From Sandaracinobacteroides sp039808025 (GTDB lineage: Bacteria; Pseudomonadota; Alphaproteobacteria; Sphingomonadales; Sphingomonadaceae): a stretch of 64,000 nucleotides of DNA. Each line of letters begins with the position of its first letter. Position 1 is the stretch's first letter. The stretch spans positions 124,001 through 188,000 of the forward strand of contig JBDHSK010000003.1 in NCBI GenBank assembly GCA_039808025.1, given 5' to 3'. The translations under genes and the position numbers were made by a program. This document shows positions 33,882-42,402 of this stretch, one piece after another. Under the pieces are notes generated by a model that saw nothing but the letters and a program-made list of their open reading frames with translations, was not told the origin of the DNA and did no database searches.

Positions 33882-33894
33882 CCTGCCAGGCAGG
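33882..33894. terminator. Small stem-loop in the convergent gap before sodC
   Basis: CCTGC (33882-33886) pairs with GCAGG (33890-33894), followed by AATTT on the plus strand. It lies between the convergent GDYXXLXY and sodC genes. The short stem makes it a weak terminator candidate. Confidence 0.3.
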
Positions 33895-33898
33895 AATT

Positions 33899-34450
33899 TC
33901 AGTTGGCCTTGATGAGGGCGCAGGCCACCCGGTCGCCAGCGCCGCCGATCGGCTGGCTGACATGATCGTCGGGGCTGGCATGGATGATCAGCGCCGAGCC
34001 ATCGCCATCGAGCAGGTTGGGAAGCGTCGGGCTTTCGGCGGCATCGGTTCCGGGGGCGCCGAGCCGCACCAGCGACGTGAAGGTTTCGCCCTGCGCGGTG
34101 CCATCGGCATGGACGAACAGGTTGGGCAGATCGCCGGCGTCGGGGCCTTGCGGGTTCAGGAGGCCGTGGGGCATGGCGTGTCCGGGGTGGTTGATGTGGG
34201 CGCCGGCCTGCTTGAAGCCGGCGCCCCCGCAATCGGCAACGGCATGAAGATGCAAGCCGTGCCAGCCGGGAGTCAGACCTTTCGCCTCAACCCGCAGCAG
34301 CACCCCGGCGGGCGCCGGGGTGAGGGTGACCTGCCCTATCGCCTTGCCGGAGCTGTCTGTCAGCGGGGCGGTTTGCGGGGCAGCGGCAGCAGCTGCCAGT
34401 GGCATGGAGAGGACCAATACACCGGCGGCCAGAAAGGGCAGAGCAGTCAT
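33899..34450 (-). CDS. sodC: Cu-Zn superoxide dismutase family protein, exported
   Basis: The 183-aa product has a signal peptide (1 to about 24) and a SodC domain with copper ligands H67 and H69 (GLHLHA), the bridging H85, H163, the disulfide pair C74/C177 and R174 near the active site. Zinc ligands H95 and D106 are present, but the third zinc histidine (GPHAGDL in most SodC) is D103 here (GPDAGDL). It would remove superoxide in the periplasm if active. The start overlaps the DUF1003 stop by ATGA. Confidence 0.88.
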   Translation of the reverse strand: MTALPFLAAGVLVLSMPLAAAAAAPQTAPLTDSSGKAIGQVTLTPAPAGVLLRVEAKGLTPGWHGLHLHAVADCGGAGFKQAGAHINHPGHAMPHGLLNPQGPDAGDLPNLFVHADGTAQGETFTSLVRLGAPGTDAAESPTLPNLLDGDGSALIIHASPDDHVSQPIGGAGDRVACALIKAN

Positions 34451-35124
34451 TTTTCAGTCTCCGTTGGGGTGGGGGCGGGGGTAGCAAGGGCGGCTTCGGC
34501 AGATTGCAGATCGTGGCTGAACCGGGCGATCAGCCACTCGATGCGGTCGTGCAACAGGCGGATTTCCAGTTCGGCTTTCAGGTTCACCTGATAATCATTG
34601 CGCGACCGCAGCCGGTCTTTGTCCTCCTGACGGTTCTGGCTCATCATGATGATGGGGGCCTGGATGGCCGCCAGTGTCGAGAGCACGAGGTTGAGGAGAA
34701 TATAGGGATAAGGGTCGAAGCTGGCCTTGCCCATCAGGTTCGAGGTGATCATCCAGGCGGCAATGATGACCGAGAAGGTGAAGATGAACGCCCAGCTGCC
34801 GCCGAAGGCCGCAAGGGCATCAGCGGCGCGGTCGCCGAAGCTGCGGGTTTCCTCGTAGGTGTCATCGACCGGAGAGGCGAGCGGCTTGCCGTGGGCGACG
34901 GCATGCGCCACTTCGGCGTCCAGTTCGGACAGCTTGCCGAGGTCGTCGCGTAATTGGGCGGCGATATAGCGTTCATGACAGGCGCGCACCACCGCCAGCC
35001 TGACACTGCCCTTGGGTGAGCTGCCGGGATGTTCGGCAAGAATGAGATCGGCGATTTCCGGGCGCAGACTGTCAATCGGGACGAGGGCTTCCCCATCGCG
35101 TCTGAACGAAAGCGGGTTTCTCAT
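34447..35124 (-). CDS. DUF1003 membrane protein
   Basis: The 225-aa product has a soluble N-terminus, then the DUF1003 pattern: RAADALAAFGGSWAFIF, two membrane helices, PYPYILLNLVLSTLAAIQAP and MMSQNRQEDKDRLRSRNDY, followed by a helical C-terminus (AELEIRLLHDRIEWL). Function is unknown. The start ATG at 35124 has GAGGAG upstream. It is co-directional and overlapping with sodC. Confidence 0.88.
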   Translation of the reverse strand: MRNPLSFRRDGEALVPIDSLRPEIADLILAEHPGSSPKGSVRLAVVRACHERYIAAQLRDDLGKLSELDAEVAHAVAHGKPLASPVDDTYEETRSFGDRAADALAAFGGSWAFIFTFSVIIAAWMITSNLMGKASFDPYPYILLNLVLSTLAAIQAPIIMMSQNRQEDKDRLRSRNDYQVNLKAELEIRLLHDRIEWLIARFSHDLQSAEAALATPAPTPTETEK

Positions 35125-35282
35125 CCGGCACTCCTCGGGTTGCTGCAGCCTAGTGGCACGGGGCGGTTGTCCGCAAGGGTGGCGTCGCCATGGCGGCAGC
35201 GCCAAGCCGGTTGCCAGCGCCGCAAAAGCCGGGCAGAGCAGGCGCGGCCGGCCGTCTGTTGCGGCCATGGCAGGATGGGGGA

Positions 35283-36566
35283 ATGCAGATGACAAGGTGG
35301 GTTCGGGGGCTGGCGGTTGCCGGGTTGCTGGCGGCAGCGCCGGCAATGGCGGCCACCTCGGTGGTGACGGCGGCGCGGATGCTGGATGTCGTGTCTGGCC
35401 GAATGATCGAAAACCCCGCCATCGTCGTGACCGACGGGCGTATCGTCGCCGTGGGGCGGCAGGGAGAAGTACCGGTGCCGGCAGGCGCCGCAACGCTTGA
35501 TCTCGGCGCTCTCACGCTGCTGCCCGGGCTGATCGACATGCATGTGCACCTGACGGGCGATGCCACGATCGGCGGCTATCGCGGGCTGGAATTCACGGAC
35601 ACGTTCTGGACGGTGGTGGGGGTGGCGCAGGCGCGGCGCATGCTCGACAGCGGGTTTACCACGGTGCGCAATGTCGGATCGGCTGATTATGCCGATGTCG
35701 GGCTGAAGCAGGGGATCGATGGCGGCTATGTGACAGGTCCGCGCATCGTTCCCGCCGGTTATGCTTTGGGGGCGCGGGGCGGCCATTGTGATGAAACCTT
35801 CCTGCCGCCGGGAATGGCCGTCACCAGCCCCGGCGTAGCGGTGGGCGCTGACGGATTCCGCGACAAGGTGCGGGAAATGCGCAAATATGGCGCCGAAGTC
35901 ATCAAGATCTGCGCGACCGGCGGTGTGTTCAGCCGGGGCGACGAGCCGGGCCAGCAGCAGATGACCGAGGAGGAACTGCGGGCGGTGGCCGACGAGGCGC
36001 ACATGGCGGGAATCCGGGTTGCAGCCCATGCGCATGGTACATCGGGCATCAAGGCGGCGATTCGCGCCGGCATCGACACCATCGAGCATGCCAGCCTGAT
36101 CGACGATGAAGGAATTCGCCTTGCCAAAGAGCATGGCACCTATCTGACCTTCGATATCTTCAATACCGATTATACCCAGGCCGAAGGCCGCAAGAACGGC
36201 GTGGCCGAAGACAATCTCCGCAAGGACCGCGACATTGCAGAAGTGCAGCGGCAGAATTTCCGCAAGGCCAATGCCGCCGGCGCCCGCATGCTGTTCGGCT
36301 CGGACGCCGGGGTCGCCCCGCACGATCAGTCGGTGAAGCAGTTTGCAGTGATGGTACGCTATGGCATGACGCCGTTGCAGGCCATCCGTTCAGCGACCCT
36401 GACCGCTGCCGAGGCGCTCGATCGCCAGCGCGATGTCGGCGCCATCGCCGTCGGGCGCTTTGCCGACATGGTGGCGGTGGCGGGAGATCCGCTGGCCGAT
36501 GTCAGCGAACTGGAACGGGTGCGGGTGGTGATGAAGGGCGGGGTGCTGGTGGCCGATCACCGCTGA
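35283..36566 (+). CDS. Exported amidohydrolase (M38 / imidazolonepropionase-like)
   Basis: The 427-aa product has a signal peptide (about 1-24, ending AMAATS) and the amidohydrolase fold: metal ligands H87 and H89 in LIDMHVHL, the probable carboxylated lysine in EVIKICATGG, VAAHAHGT with further histidines, IEHASLID, and the catalytic Asp in MLFGSDAGVAPHD. This resembles periplasmic Xaa-Pro or Xaa-Arg/Lys dipeptidases of this superfamily; the substrate is not certain. The start is ATG at 35283 with a GGAT/GGGG stretch upstream. Confidence 0.87.
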   Translation: MQMTRWVRGLAVAGLLAAAPAMAATSVVTAARMLDVVSGRMIENPAIVVTDGRIVAVGRQGEVPVPAGAATLDLGALTLLPGLIDMHVHLTGDATIGGYRGLEFTDTFWTVVGVAQARRMLDSGFTTVRNVGSADYADVGLKQGIDGGYVTGPRIVPAGYALGARGGHCDETFLPPGMAVTSPGVAVGADGFRDKVREMRKYGAEVIKICATGGVFSRGDEPGQQQMTEEELRAVADEAHMAGIRVAAHAHGTSGIKAAIRAGIDTIEHASLIDDEGIRLAKEHGTYLTFDIFNTDYTQAEGRKNGVAEDNLRKDRDIAEVQRQNFRKANAAGARMLFGSDAGVAPHDQSVKQFAVMVRYGMTPLQAIRSATLTAAEALDRQRDVGAIAVGRFADMVAVAGDPLADVSELERVRVVMKGGVLVADHR

Positions 36567-36878
36567 TGGGGATGCCTTGCCGCAGCCGGTCGGGCCTGCT
36601 GAATCAGTGGCTGCCATGTTGACCTTTGCAGCGTCTGGCGATAAGGGCGGCGCTCGCTTGCCGGAACAGCCAGCACGAACAGATCGTGCATGGCCGTTTG
36701 GCAGTGAATGAAAAGCGACAGGCTGTGCCGCGCGCGTGAGGCCCTCGTCAGGGGGTGGCACGCGCTTATGCCGTGAACGAAGGCCATTGCCGATGGCCGG
36801 TGACGGGTACGGGCGGTGCAGGGCTGGAGTAGGGTTTGCCGGATGGGCCGGCGGCCCGAAGCAGGAAGAATTGAGCGA
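36567..36878 (+). promoter_or_regulatory. Leader region of the str operon
   Basis: This gap of 312 bases upstream of rpsL has no convincing gene. It holds a possible promoter (TTGACC at 36619-36624, GATAAG at 36640-36645, 15-base spacer) and a small hairpin GGGCC/GGCCC (36845-36857) shortly before the rpsL RBS. The long leader would fit ribosomal protein regulation, but no known leader motif is recognised. Confidence 0.35.
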
Positions 36879-37250
36879 ATGCCAACGATCAACCAGTTGA
36901 TTCGCAAGGGCCGCGAGCCGCAGAAGGCGCGCAACAAGGTCCCGGCGATGGAAGCATGCCCGCAAAAGCGCGGCGTGTGCACCCGTGTTTACACCACGAC
37001 CCCGAAGAAGCCGAACTCGGCGTTGCGCAAGGTGGCGAAGATCCGCCTGACCAATGGCTTTGAAGTGATCGGCTACATCCCCGGCGAAGGCCACAACCTG
37101 CAGGAACACTCGGTTGTGCTGATTCGCGGCGGCCGGGTGAAGGACTTGCCGGGTGTGCGCTATCACATCCTGCGCGGCGTCCTCGATACCCAGGGCGTCA
37201 AGAACCGCAAGCAGTCGCGCTCGAAGTACGGCGCCAAGCGTCCGAAGTAA
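36879..37250 (+). CDS. rpsL: 30S ribosomal protein S12
   Basis: S12 lies at the decoding centre and controls accuracy. The 123-aa product begins MPTINQLIRKGREPQ and has TTTPKKPNSALRKVAKIRLTNG (core PKKPNSALRKVAK, with the lysine where streptomycin-resistance changes arise) and EHSVVLIRGGRVKDLPGVRYH. All sites are wild type. The start is ATG at 36879. First gene of the str operon. Confidence 0.98.
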   Translation: MPTINQLIRKGREPQKARNKVPAMEACPQKRGVCTRVYTTTPKKPNSALRKVAKIRLTNGFEVIGYIPGEGHNLQEHSVVLIRGGRVKDLPGVRYHILRGVLDTQGVKNRKQSRSKYGAKRPK

Positions 37251-37265
37251 GGGGAGACCAGAACC

Positions 37266-37736
37266 ATGTCCCGTCGTCGTCGCCCCGAAAAGCGCGAAAT
37301 CCTACCCGATCCCCGTTATGGCGATCAGGTGCTCACCAAGTTCATGAACCTCGTGATGTACGAGGGCAAGAAGTCGGTCGCCGAATCGATCGTCTATTCC
37401 GCGCTCGACACCGTCGAGCAGCGCGCCAAGCGCGACCCGCTGGGCGTTTTCCACGACGCGCTTGCCAATGTGCGGCCGCTCGTCGAAGTGCGCTCGCGCC
37501 GGGTTGGCGGCGCCACCTATCAGGTGCCGGTCGAGGTTCGTCCCGATCGCGCCCAGGCGCTCGCCATCCGCTGGCTGATCGCCTCGGCCCGCAACCGCTC
37601 GGAAAAGACCATGTCGGCGCGTCTGTCGGCTGAATTGATGGAAGCGTCGAACAATCGTGGCGCCGCCGTCAAGAAGCGTGAAGACACCCACAAGATGGCG
37701 GAAGCCAACCGCGCCTTCTCGCACTACCGCTGGTAG
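37266..37736 (+). CDS. rpsG: 30S ribosomal protein S7
   Basis: S7 organises the 3' domain of 16S rRNA and contacts tRNA in the E site. The 156-aa product starts MSRRRRPEKREILPDPRYGD and contains NVRPLVEVRSRRVGGATYQVP and ENTHK-like KREDTHKMAEANRAFSHYRW at the end (core DTHKMAEANRAF). Length is normal. It follows rpsL by 15 bases with GGGGAGA upstream. Confidence 0.98.
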   Translation: MSRRRRPEKREILPDPRYGDQVLTKFMNLVMYEGKKSVAESIVYSALDTVEQRAKRDPLGVFHDALANVRPLVEVRSRRVGGATYQVPVEVRPDRAQALAIRWLIASARNRSEKTMSARLSAELMEASNNRGAAVKKREDTHKMAEANRAFSHYRW

Positions 37737-37763
37737 TCGGAACCCAAGTTCGAAAGCTGTAAC

Positions 37764-39839
37764 ATGTCCCGCTCTCACCCGCTCGAGAAGTATCGCAATA
37801 TCGGCATCATGGCGCACATCGATGCCGGCAAGACGACCACGACCGAACGGATTCTTTTTTACACCGGCAAGAACTACAAGATCGGCGAAACCCACGAGGG
37901 TACCGCCACCATGGACTGGATGGAGCAAGAGCAGGAGCGGGGGATCACCATCACCTCGGCTGCCACCACCTGTTTCTGGCAAGGTCACCGGATCAACATC
38001 ATCGATACGCCGGGCCACGTCGACTTCACCATCGAAGTGGAACGCAGCCTGCGCGTGCTCGATGGCGCGATCACCTGCTTCGACGGTGTGGCCGGTGTCG
38101 AGCCGCAATCGGAAACCGTGTGGCGGCAGGCCGACAAGTATCGCGTGCCGCGCATGTGCTACGTCAACAAGCTCGACCGCACCGGTGCCAATTTCGATCG
38201 CTGCGTGAAGATGATCCAGGATCGTCTGGGCGTGCGTACGGCGGTGCTTTATCTGCCGATCGGCCTTGAAAGCGATTTCATCGGTCTCGTCGATCTGGTG
38301 GAAAACCGCGCCATCGTGTGGCTGGAAGAGTCGCTTGGCGCCAAGTTCGAATATCGCGACATACCGGCCGACCTCGCCGACAAGGCGGCTGCGGCCCGCG
38401 CCGAGCTGGTCGAGCTTGCCGTCGAGCAGGACGATGCAGCAATGGAAGCCTATCTCGAGGGCAACGAGCCGGACGTGGCGACCTTGAAGAAGCTGCTCCG
38501 CAAGGGGACGCTGGCTTTCGATTTCGTGCCGGTGCTCTGCGGGTCGTCGTTCAAGAACAAGGGCGTGCAGCCGCTGCTCGATGCCGTCATCGATTATCTG
38601 CCGAGCCCGCTCGACATTCCGCCGGTTGATGGCGTCAAGCCGGGCACCGATGAGCACGACACCCGGGAAACCAGCGACGACGCGCCGTTTTCCGCTCTTG
38701 CCTTCAAGATCATGAGCGACCCGTTCGTCGGCTCGCTGACCTTTGCCCGCATCTATTCGGGCAAGCTTGAGGCCGGCACCTCGGTGCTGAACTCGGTGAA
38801 GGACAAGCGCGAGAAGATCGGCCGCATGCTGCTGATGCATGCCAACAACCGCGAGGATATCAAGGAAGCCTTTGCCGGCGATATCGTGGCACTGGTCGGC
38901 CTCAAGGAAACCACTACCGGCGATACCCTGTGCGCGCCGCTGAAGCCAATCATCCTCGAGCGCATGGAATTCCCCGAGCCGGTGATCGAAGTGGCGGTCG
39001 AACCCAAGACCAAGGCCGACCAGGAAAAGATGGGCATCGCCCTGAACCGCCTCGCCCAGGAAGACCCGAGCTTCCGGGTGACCTCGGACGTTGAATCGGG
39101 CCAGACGATCATCAAGGGTATGGGCGAACTGCACCTTGAAATCCTCGTCGACCGTATGCGTCGCGAGTTCAAGGTGGAAGCCAATGTCGGCGCCCCACAG
39201 GTCGCCTATCGTGAATCGCTCGCCCGCAAGGTTGATGTCGATTACACCCACAAGAAGCAGTCGGGTGGCTCGGGCCAGTTCGGCCGCGTGAAGATCACGG
39301 TCGAGCCGGGTGAGCGCGGTTCGGGCGTGGTGTTCGTCGACGAAGTGAAGGGCGGCAACGTGCCGCGGGAATATATCCCGTCGGTGGAAAAGGGCATCCG
39401 CGAAGTGGCCGAATCCGGTTCGCTCATCGGCTTCCCGATCATCGACTTCAAGGTCACCCTGACGGACGGCGCCTATCACGATGTCGACTCGTCGGCTCTG
39501 GCCTTTGAAATCACCGGCCGTGGCGCCATGCGCGAAGCCGCCACAAAGGCGGGGATCAAGCTTCTGGAGCCGATCATGAGCGTTGAGGTCGTGACGCCGG
39601 AAGACTATATGGGCGACTGCATCGGCGACCTGAACAGCCGGCGCGGCCAGATCCAAGGCACCGACACACGTGGCAACGCGCAGGTGATCGAGGCCATGGT
39701 GCCTCTGGCCAACATGTTCGGCTATGTGAACCAGTTGCGGTCGATGACGCAGGGTCGGGCGCAATACACCATGCAGTTCTCGCATTACGAGGAAGTGCCG
39801 GCGAATGTGGCGGAAGAAGTGAAGGCGAAGCTCGCCTGA
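37764..39839 (+). CDS. fusA: Elongation factor G
   Basis: EF-G is the translocation GTPase. The 691-aa product has G1 AHIDAGKTTTTERIL, the switch region HEGTATMDWMEQEQERGITI (core TATMDWMEQEQERGIT), G3 DTPGHVDFT, G4 NKLDR, and domain IV/V motifs SGGSGQFGRVKI and RRGQIQGTDTRGN. The antisense strand of this gene is open for 881 codons, which is a GC-bias shadow. Confidence 0.99.
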   Translation: MSRSHPLEKYRNIGIMAHIDAGKTTTTERILFYTGKNYKIGETHEGTATMDWMEQEQERGITITSAATTCFWQGHRINIIDTPGHVDFTIEVERSLRVLDGAITCFDGVAGVEPQSETVWRQADKYRVPRMCYVNKLDRTGANFDRCVKMIQDRLGVRTAVLYLPIGLESDFIGLVDLVENRAIVWLEESLGAKFEYRDIPADLADKAAAARAELVELAVEQDDAAMEAYLEGNEPDVATLKKLLRKGTLAFDFVPVLCGSSFKNKGVQPLLDAVIDYLPSPLDIPPVDGVKPGTDEHDTRETSDDAPFSALAFKIMSDPFVGSLTFARIYSGKLEAGTSVLNSVKDKREKIGRMLLMHANNREDIKEAFAGDIVALVGLKETTTGDTLCAPLKPIILERMEFPEPVIEVAVEPKTKADQEKMGIALNRLAQEDPSFRVTSDVESGQTIIKGMGELHLEILVDRMRREFKVEANVGAPQVAYRESLARKVDVDYTHKKQSGGSGQFGRVKITVEPGERGSGVVFVDEVKGGNVPREYIPSVEKGIREVAESGSLIGFPIIDFKVTLTDGAYHDVDSSALAFEITGRGAMREAATKAGIKLLEPIMSVEVVTPEDYMGDCIGDLNSRRGQIQGTDTRGNAQVIEAMVPLANMFGYVNQLRSMTQGRAQYTMQFSHYEEVPANVAEEVKAKLA

Positions 39840-39894
39840 TCGGCCGACACGGAAAACACTCTTACCCAACTGATTACCACGAAGAGGAAGCAAC

Positions 39895-41085
39895 ATGGCG
39901 AAGGCGAAGTTTGAGCGGAATAAGCCGCACGTCAATATCGGCACCATCGGTCACGTCGACCACGGCAAGACCTCGCTGACGGCAGCGATCACCAAGGTGC
40001 TCGCTGAAACCGGCGGCGCCACCTATGTCGACTATGCCAACATCGACAAGGCCCCGGAAGAGCGCGAGCGCGGCATCACCATCTCGACGAGCCACGTCGA
40101 ATATGAAACGGCCGAGCGTCACTATGCGCACGTCGACTGCCCGGGCCACGCCGACTATGTGAAGAACATGATCACCGGCGCCGCGCAGATGGACGGGGCC
40201 ATCCTCGTTGTCTCGGCGACCGACGGCCCGATGCCGCAGACCCGCGAGCACATCCTGCTTGCCAAGCAAGTCGGCGTGCCGGCGATGGTCGTGTTCATGA
40301 ACAAGGTCGACCAGGTCGACGATCCGGAAATCCTCGAACTGGTCGAGCTGGAAATCCGCGAGCTGCTGTCGAAGTATGATTTCCCCGGCGACGATATTCC
40401 GATCATCAAGGGTTCGGCGCTGATGGCGCTCGAAGACAAGAGCCCGGAAATCGGCCGCGATCGCGTGCTCGAGCTGATGGCTGCCGTCGACAGCTTCATT
40501 CCCCAGCCTGAGCGTCCGCTTGACAAGCCGTTCCTGATGCCGATCGAAGACGTGTTCTCGATCTCCGGGCGCGGCACCGTGGTGACCGGCCGTGTCGAAA
40601 CCGGAATCGTCAAGGTTGGCGAGGAAGTCGAAATCGTCGGGATCAAGGACACCACCAAGACCGTCGTCACCGGCGTTGAAATGTTCCGCAAGCTGCTCGA
40701 TCAGGGTCAGGCGGGCGACAACATCGGCGCGCTGCTGCGTGGCGTGAAGCGCGAGGAAGTCGAGCGCGGCCAGGTTCTCGCCAAGCCGGGTTCGATCACC
40801 CCGCACACCGAGTTCAAGGCCGAGGTCTATGTGCTGTCGAAGGATGAAGGTGGTCGTCACACGCCGTTCTTCGCCAACTATCGTCCGCAGTTCTACTTCC
40901 GCACCACCGACGTGACCGGAACCGTCGAGCTGCCGGAAGGTGTGGAAATGGTGATGCCGGGCGACAACGTGACGCTGGGCGTCAAGCTGATCGCTCCGAT
41001 CGCCATGGACCAGGGTCTGCGCTTCGCCATTCGCGAAGGTGGGCGGACGGTCGGCGCAGGGGTTGTCGCGTCGATCCAAAAGTAA
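39895..41085 (+). CDS. tuf: Elongation factor Tu
   Basis: EF-Tu delivers aminoacyl-tRNA to the ribosome. The 396-aa product has G1 GHVDHGKTS, the switch I EERERGITI, G3 DCPGHADYVKNMITGAAQMD (core DCPGHADYVKNM), G4 NKVDQ, and the C-terminal barrel GGRHTPFFANYRPQFYFRTTDVTG (core RHTPFFANYRPQFY). Only this copy is in the window. A terminator follows, so the str and S10 operons are separable. Confidence 0.99.
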   Translation: MAKAKFERNKPHVNIGTIGHVDHGKTSLTAAITKVLAETGGATYVDYANIDKAPEERERGITISTSHVEYETAERHYAHVDCPGHADYVKNMITGAAQMDGAILVVSATDGPMPQTREHILLAKQVGVPAMVVFMNKVDQVDDPEILELVELEIRELLSKYDFPGDDIPIIKGSALMALEDKSPEIGRDRVLELMAAVDSFIPQPERPLDKPFLMPIEDVFSISGRGTVVTGRVETGIVKVGEEVEIVGIKDTTKTVVTGVEMFRKLLDQGQAGDNIGALLRGVKREEVERGQVLAKPGSITPHTEFKAEVYVLSKDEGGRHTPFFANYRPQFYFRTTDVTGTVELPEGVEMVMPGDNVTLGVKLIAPIAMDQGLRFAIREGGRTVGAGVVASIQK

Positions 41086-41098
41086 TATAGGCCTCGCT

Positions 41099-41142
41099 CC
41101 CGCCCGGGCGGTGATTCGTCATCAGCCGGGCGGGCCTGTTTT
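41099..41142 (+). terminator. Rho-independent terminator after tuf
   Basis: A 9-bp GC stem (41099-41107 with 41126-41134) and an 18-base loop are followed by CCTG and TTTT at 41139-41142. It lies 14 bases after the tuf stop and closes the str operon, at least in part. Confidence 0.7.
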
Positions 41143-41212
41143 GGCTGAAGCTTCCGATACCCGGTAACGGGCTGTCGTGTAGCGCTGTTTGAACTGTCGA
41201 TACGGTTGAATT

Positions 41213-41230
41213 CGGCGGGATACCCCGCCG
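41213..41230 (+). promoter_or_regulatory. Stem-loop in the S10 operon leader
   Basis: CGGCGGG (41213-41219) pairs with CCCGCCG (41224-41230) around a 4-base loop, 20 bases before rpsJ. It could modulate rpsJ initiation or be part of an S10 leader. It does not look like the enterobacterial L4-binding leader. Confidence 0.4.
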
Positions 41231-41249
41231 GCAGAATGGAATTGGACTG

Positions 41250-41564
41250 ATGGAAACGCAGAATATCCGCATCCGCCTCAAGGCCTTCGACCACCGGGTG
41301 CTGGATGCCGCCACGGGTGAGATTGCCGATACCGCCAAGCGCACCGGCGCGGATGTTCGCGGCCCCATTCCCCTGCCCACCCGTATCGAGAAGTTCACGG
41401 TGAACCGCTCGCCGCACATCGACAAGAAGTCGCGCGAGCAGTTCGAGGTGCGCACCTACAAGCGGCTTCTCGACATCGTGAAGCCGACGCCGCAAACGGT
41501 CGATGCCCTGATGAAGCTCGACCTGGCGGCAGGTGTGGACGTGGAGATCAAGCTCCAGGGGTAA
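41250..41564 (+). CDS. rpsJ: 30S ribosomal protein S10
   Basis: S10 is both a 30S protein and the NusE antitermination factor. The 104-aa product has NIRIRLKAFDHRVLDAATGEI, here core RLKAFDHRVLD, then GPIPLPTRIEKFTVNRSPHIDKKSREQFE (core GPIPLPTRIEKFTV) and the usual C-terminal end VDVEIKLQG. The start is ATG at 41250. Confidence 0.98.
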   Translation: METQNIRIRLKAFDHRVLDAATGEIADTAKRTGADVRGPIPLPTRIEKFTVNRSPHIDKKSREQFEVRTYKRLLDIVKPTPQTVDALMKLDLAAGVDVEIKLQG

Positions 41565-41679
41565 TGCCCCCGGGCCGGTCTCCGGCCCAAGCCCCGTTCC
41601 CCTTCTTGGGGGTATGGGGCCTCTGACGTTTCAAGCCCTGGTCTGCGCGCAGCGAAGGGCCTCTGAGGAAGGATGAAGA
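41565..41679 (+). promoter_or_regulatory. Structured gap between rpsJ and rplC
   Basis: The 115-base gap holds a perfect hairpin GGGCCGG/CCGGCCC (41572-41578 with 41582-41588, 3-base loop) and a second C-rich/G-rich stem (about 41590-41616). No T-tract follows, so they are not clear terminators. They may uncouple rpsJ from rplC or serve a regulatory protein. Confidence 0.4.
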
Positions 41680-42402
41680 ATGCGAACCGGCGTTATCGCC
41701 AGGAAGATGGGCATGACCCGTCTGTTCCGGGAAGACGGGGTACATATCCCGGTTACCGTGCTGGCACTTGAGAATAACCAGGTGGTTGCCCACCGGACCG
41801 CCGAGCGCGACGGCTACGTCGCCATGCAGGTGGGTGCGGGAACCGCCAAGGCCAAGAACGTTTCAAAGCCCGAGCGCGGCCATTTCGCCAAAGCGGAAGT
41901 GGCGCCCAAGGCGGTGCTGGCCGAATTCGTTGTCAGCGACGACGCCTTTGTCGACATCGGTTCGACGCTGGCGGCCGATCATTTCATCGTCGGCCAGCTG
42001 GTTGACGTTACCGGGGCGACCCAGGGCAAGGGTTTTGCCGGCGCCATGAAGCGCTGGGGGTTCGGAGGCCTGCGCGCCACCCACGGTGTCTCGGTTTCGC
42101 ACCGCTCGCACGGCTCGACCGGCCAGCGTCAGGATCCGGGCAAGGTTTTCAAGAACAAGAAGATGGCCGGTCACATGGGTGACCGCAACCGCACACAGCA
42201 GAACCTCGAGATCGTCATGACCGATCCGGCGCGTGATCTGCTCTTCATCAAGGGCTCGGTGCCCGGCTCGAAGGGCGGCTGGCTGCTGGTGAAGGATGCC
42301 GTCAAGGTTGCCCGCCCCGAAGGTGCGCCCTATCCGGCCGCCACCAAGGGCGCGGCGGTCGAGGCTCCGGTTGTCGCCACTGCGGCTGAGGAGCAAGCGT
42401 GA
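41680..42402 (+). CDS. rplC: 50S ribosomal protein L3
   Basis: L3 is an early 23S assembly protein near the peptidyl transferase centre. The 240-aa product starts MRTGVIARKMGMTRLFREDG and has the signature VTGATQGKGFAGAMKRWGF and HGSTGQRQDPGKVFKNKKMAGHMG (core GQRQDPGKVFKNKKMAG). The C-terminus carries a 30-residue Ala/Val/Glu extension typical of alphaproteobacteria. The stop overlaps rplD by one base. Confidence 0.98.
   Translation: MRTGVIARKMGMTRLFREDGVHIPVTVLALENNQVVAHRTAERDGYVAMQVGAGTAKAKNVSKPERGHFAKAEVAPKAVLAEFVVSDDAFVDIGSTLAADHFIVGQLVDVTGATQGKGFAGAMKRWGFGGLRATHGVSVSHRSHGSTGQRQDPGKVFKNKKMAGHMGDRNRTQQNLEIVMTDPARDLLFIKGSVPGSKGGWLLVKDAVKVARPEGAPYPAATKGAAVEAPVVATAAEEQA

Noticed and set aside
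36557..36982. 141-codon minus-strand frame over the rpsL leader
   Set aside because: It runs into rpsL in antisense and shows no family features.
37302..39947. 881-codon open frame antisense to fusA
   Set aside because: fusA is certain and the minus-strand frame is a GC-bias shadow with no domain and no RBS.
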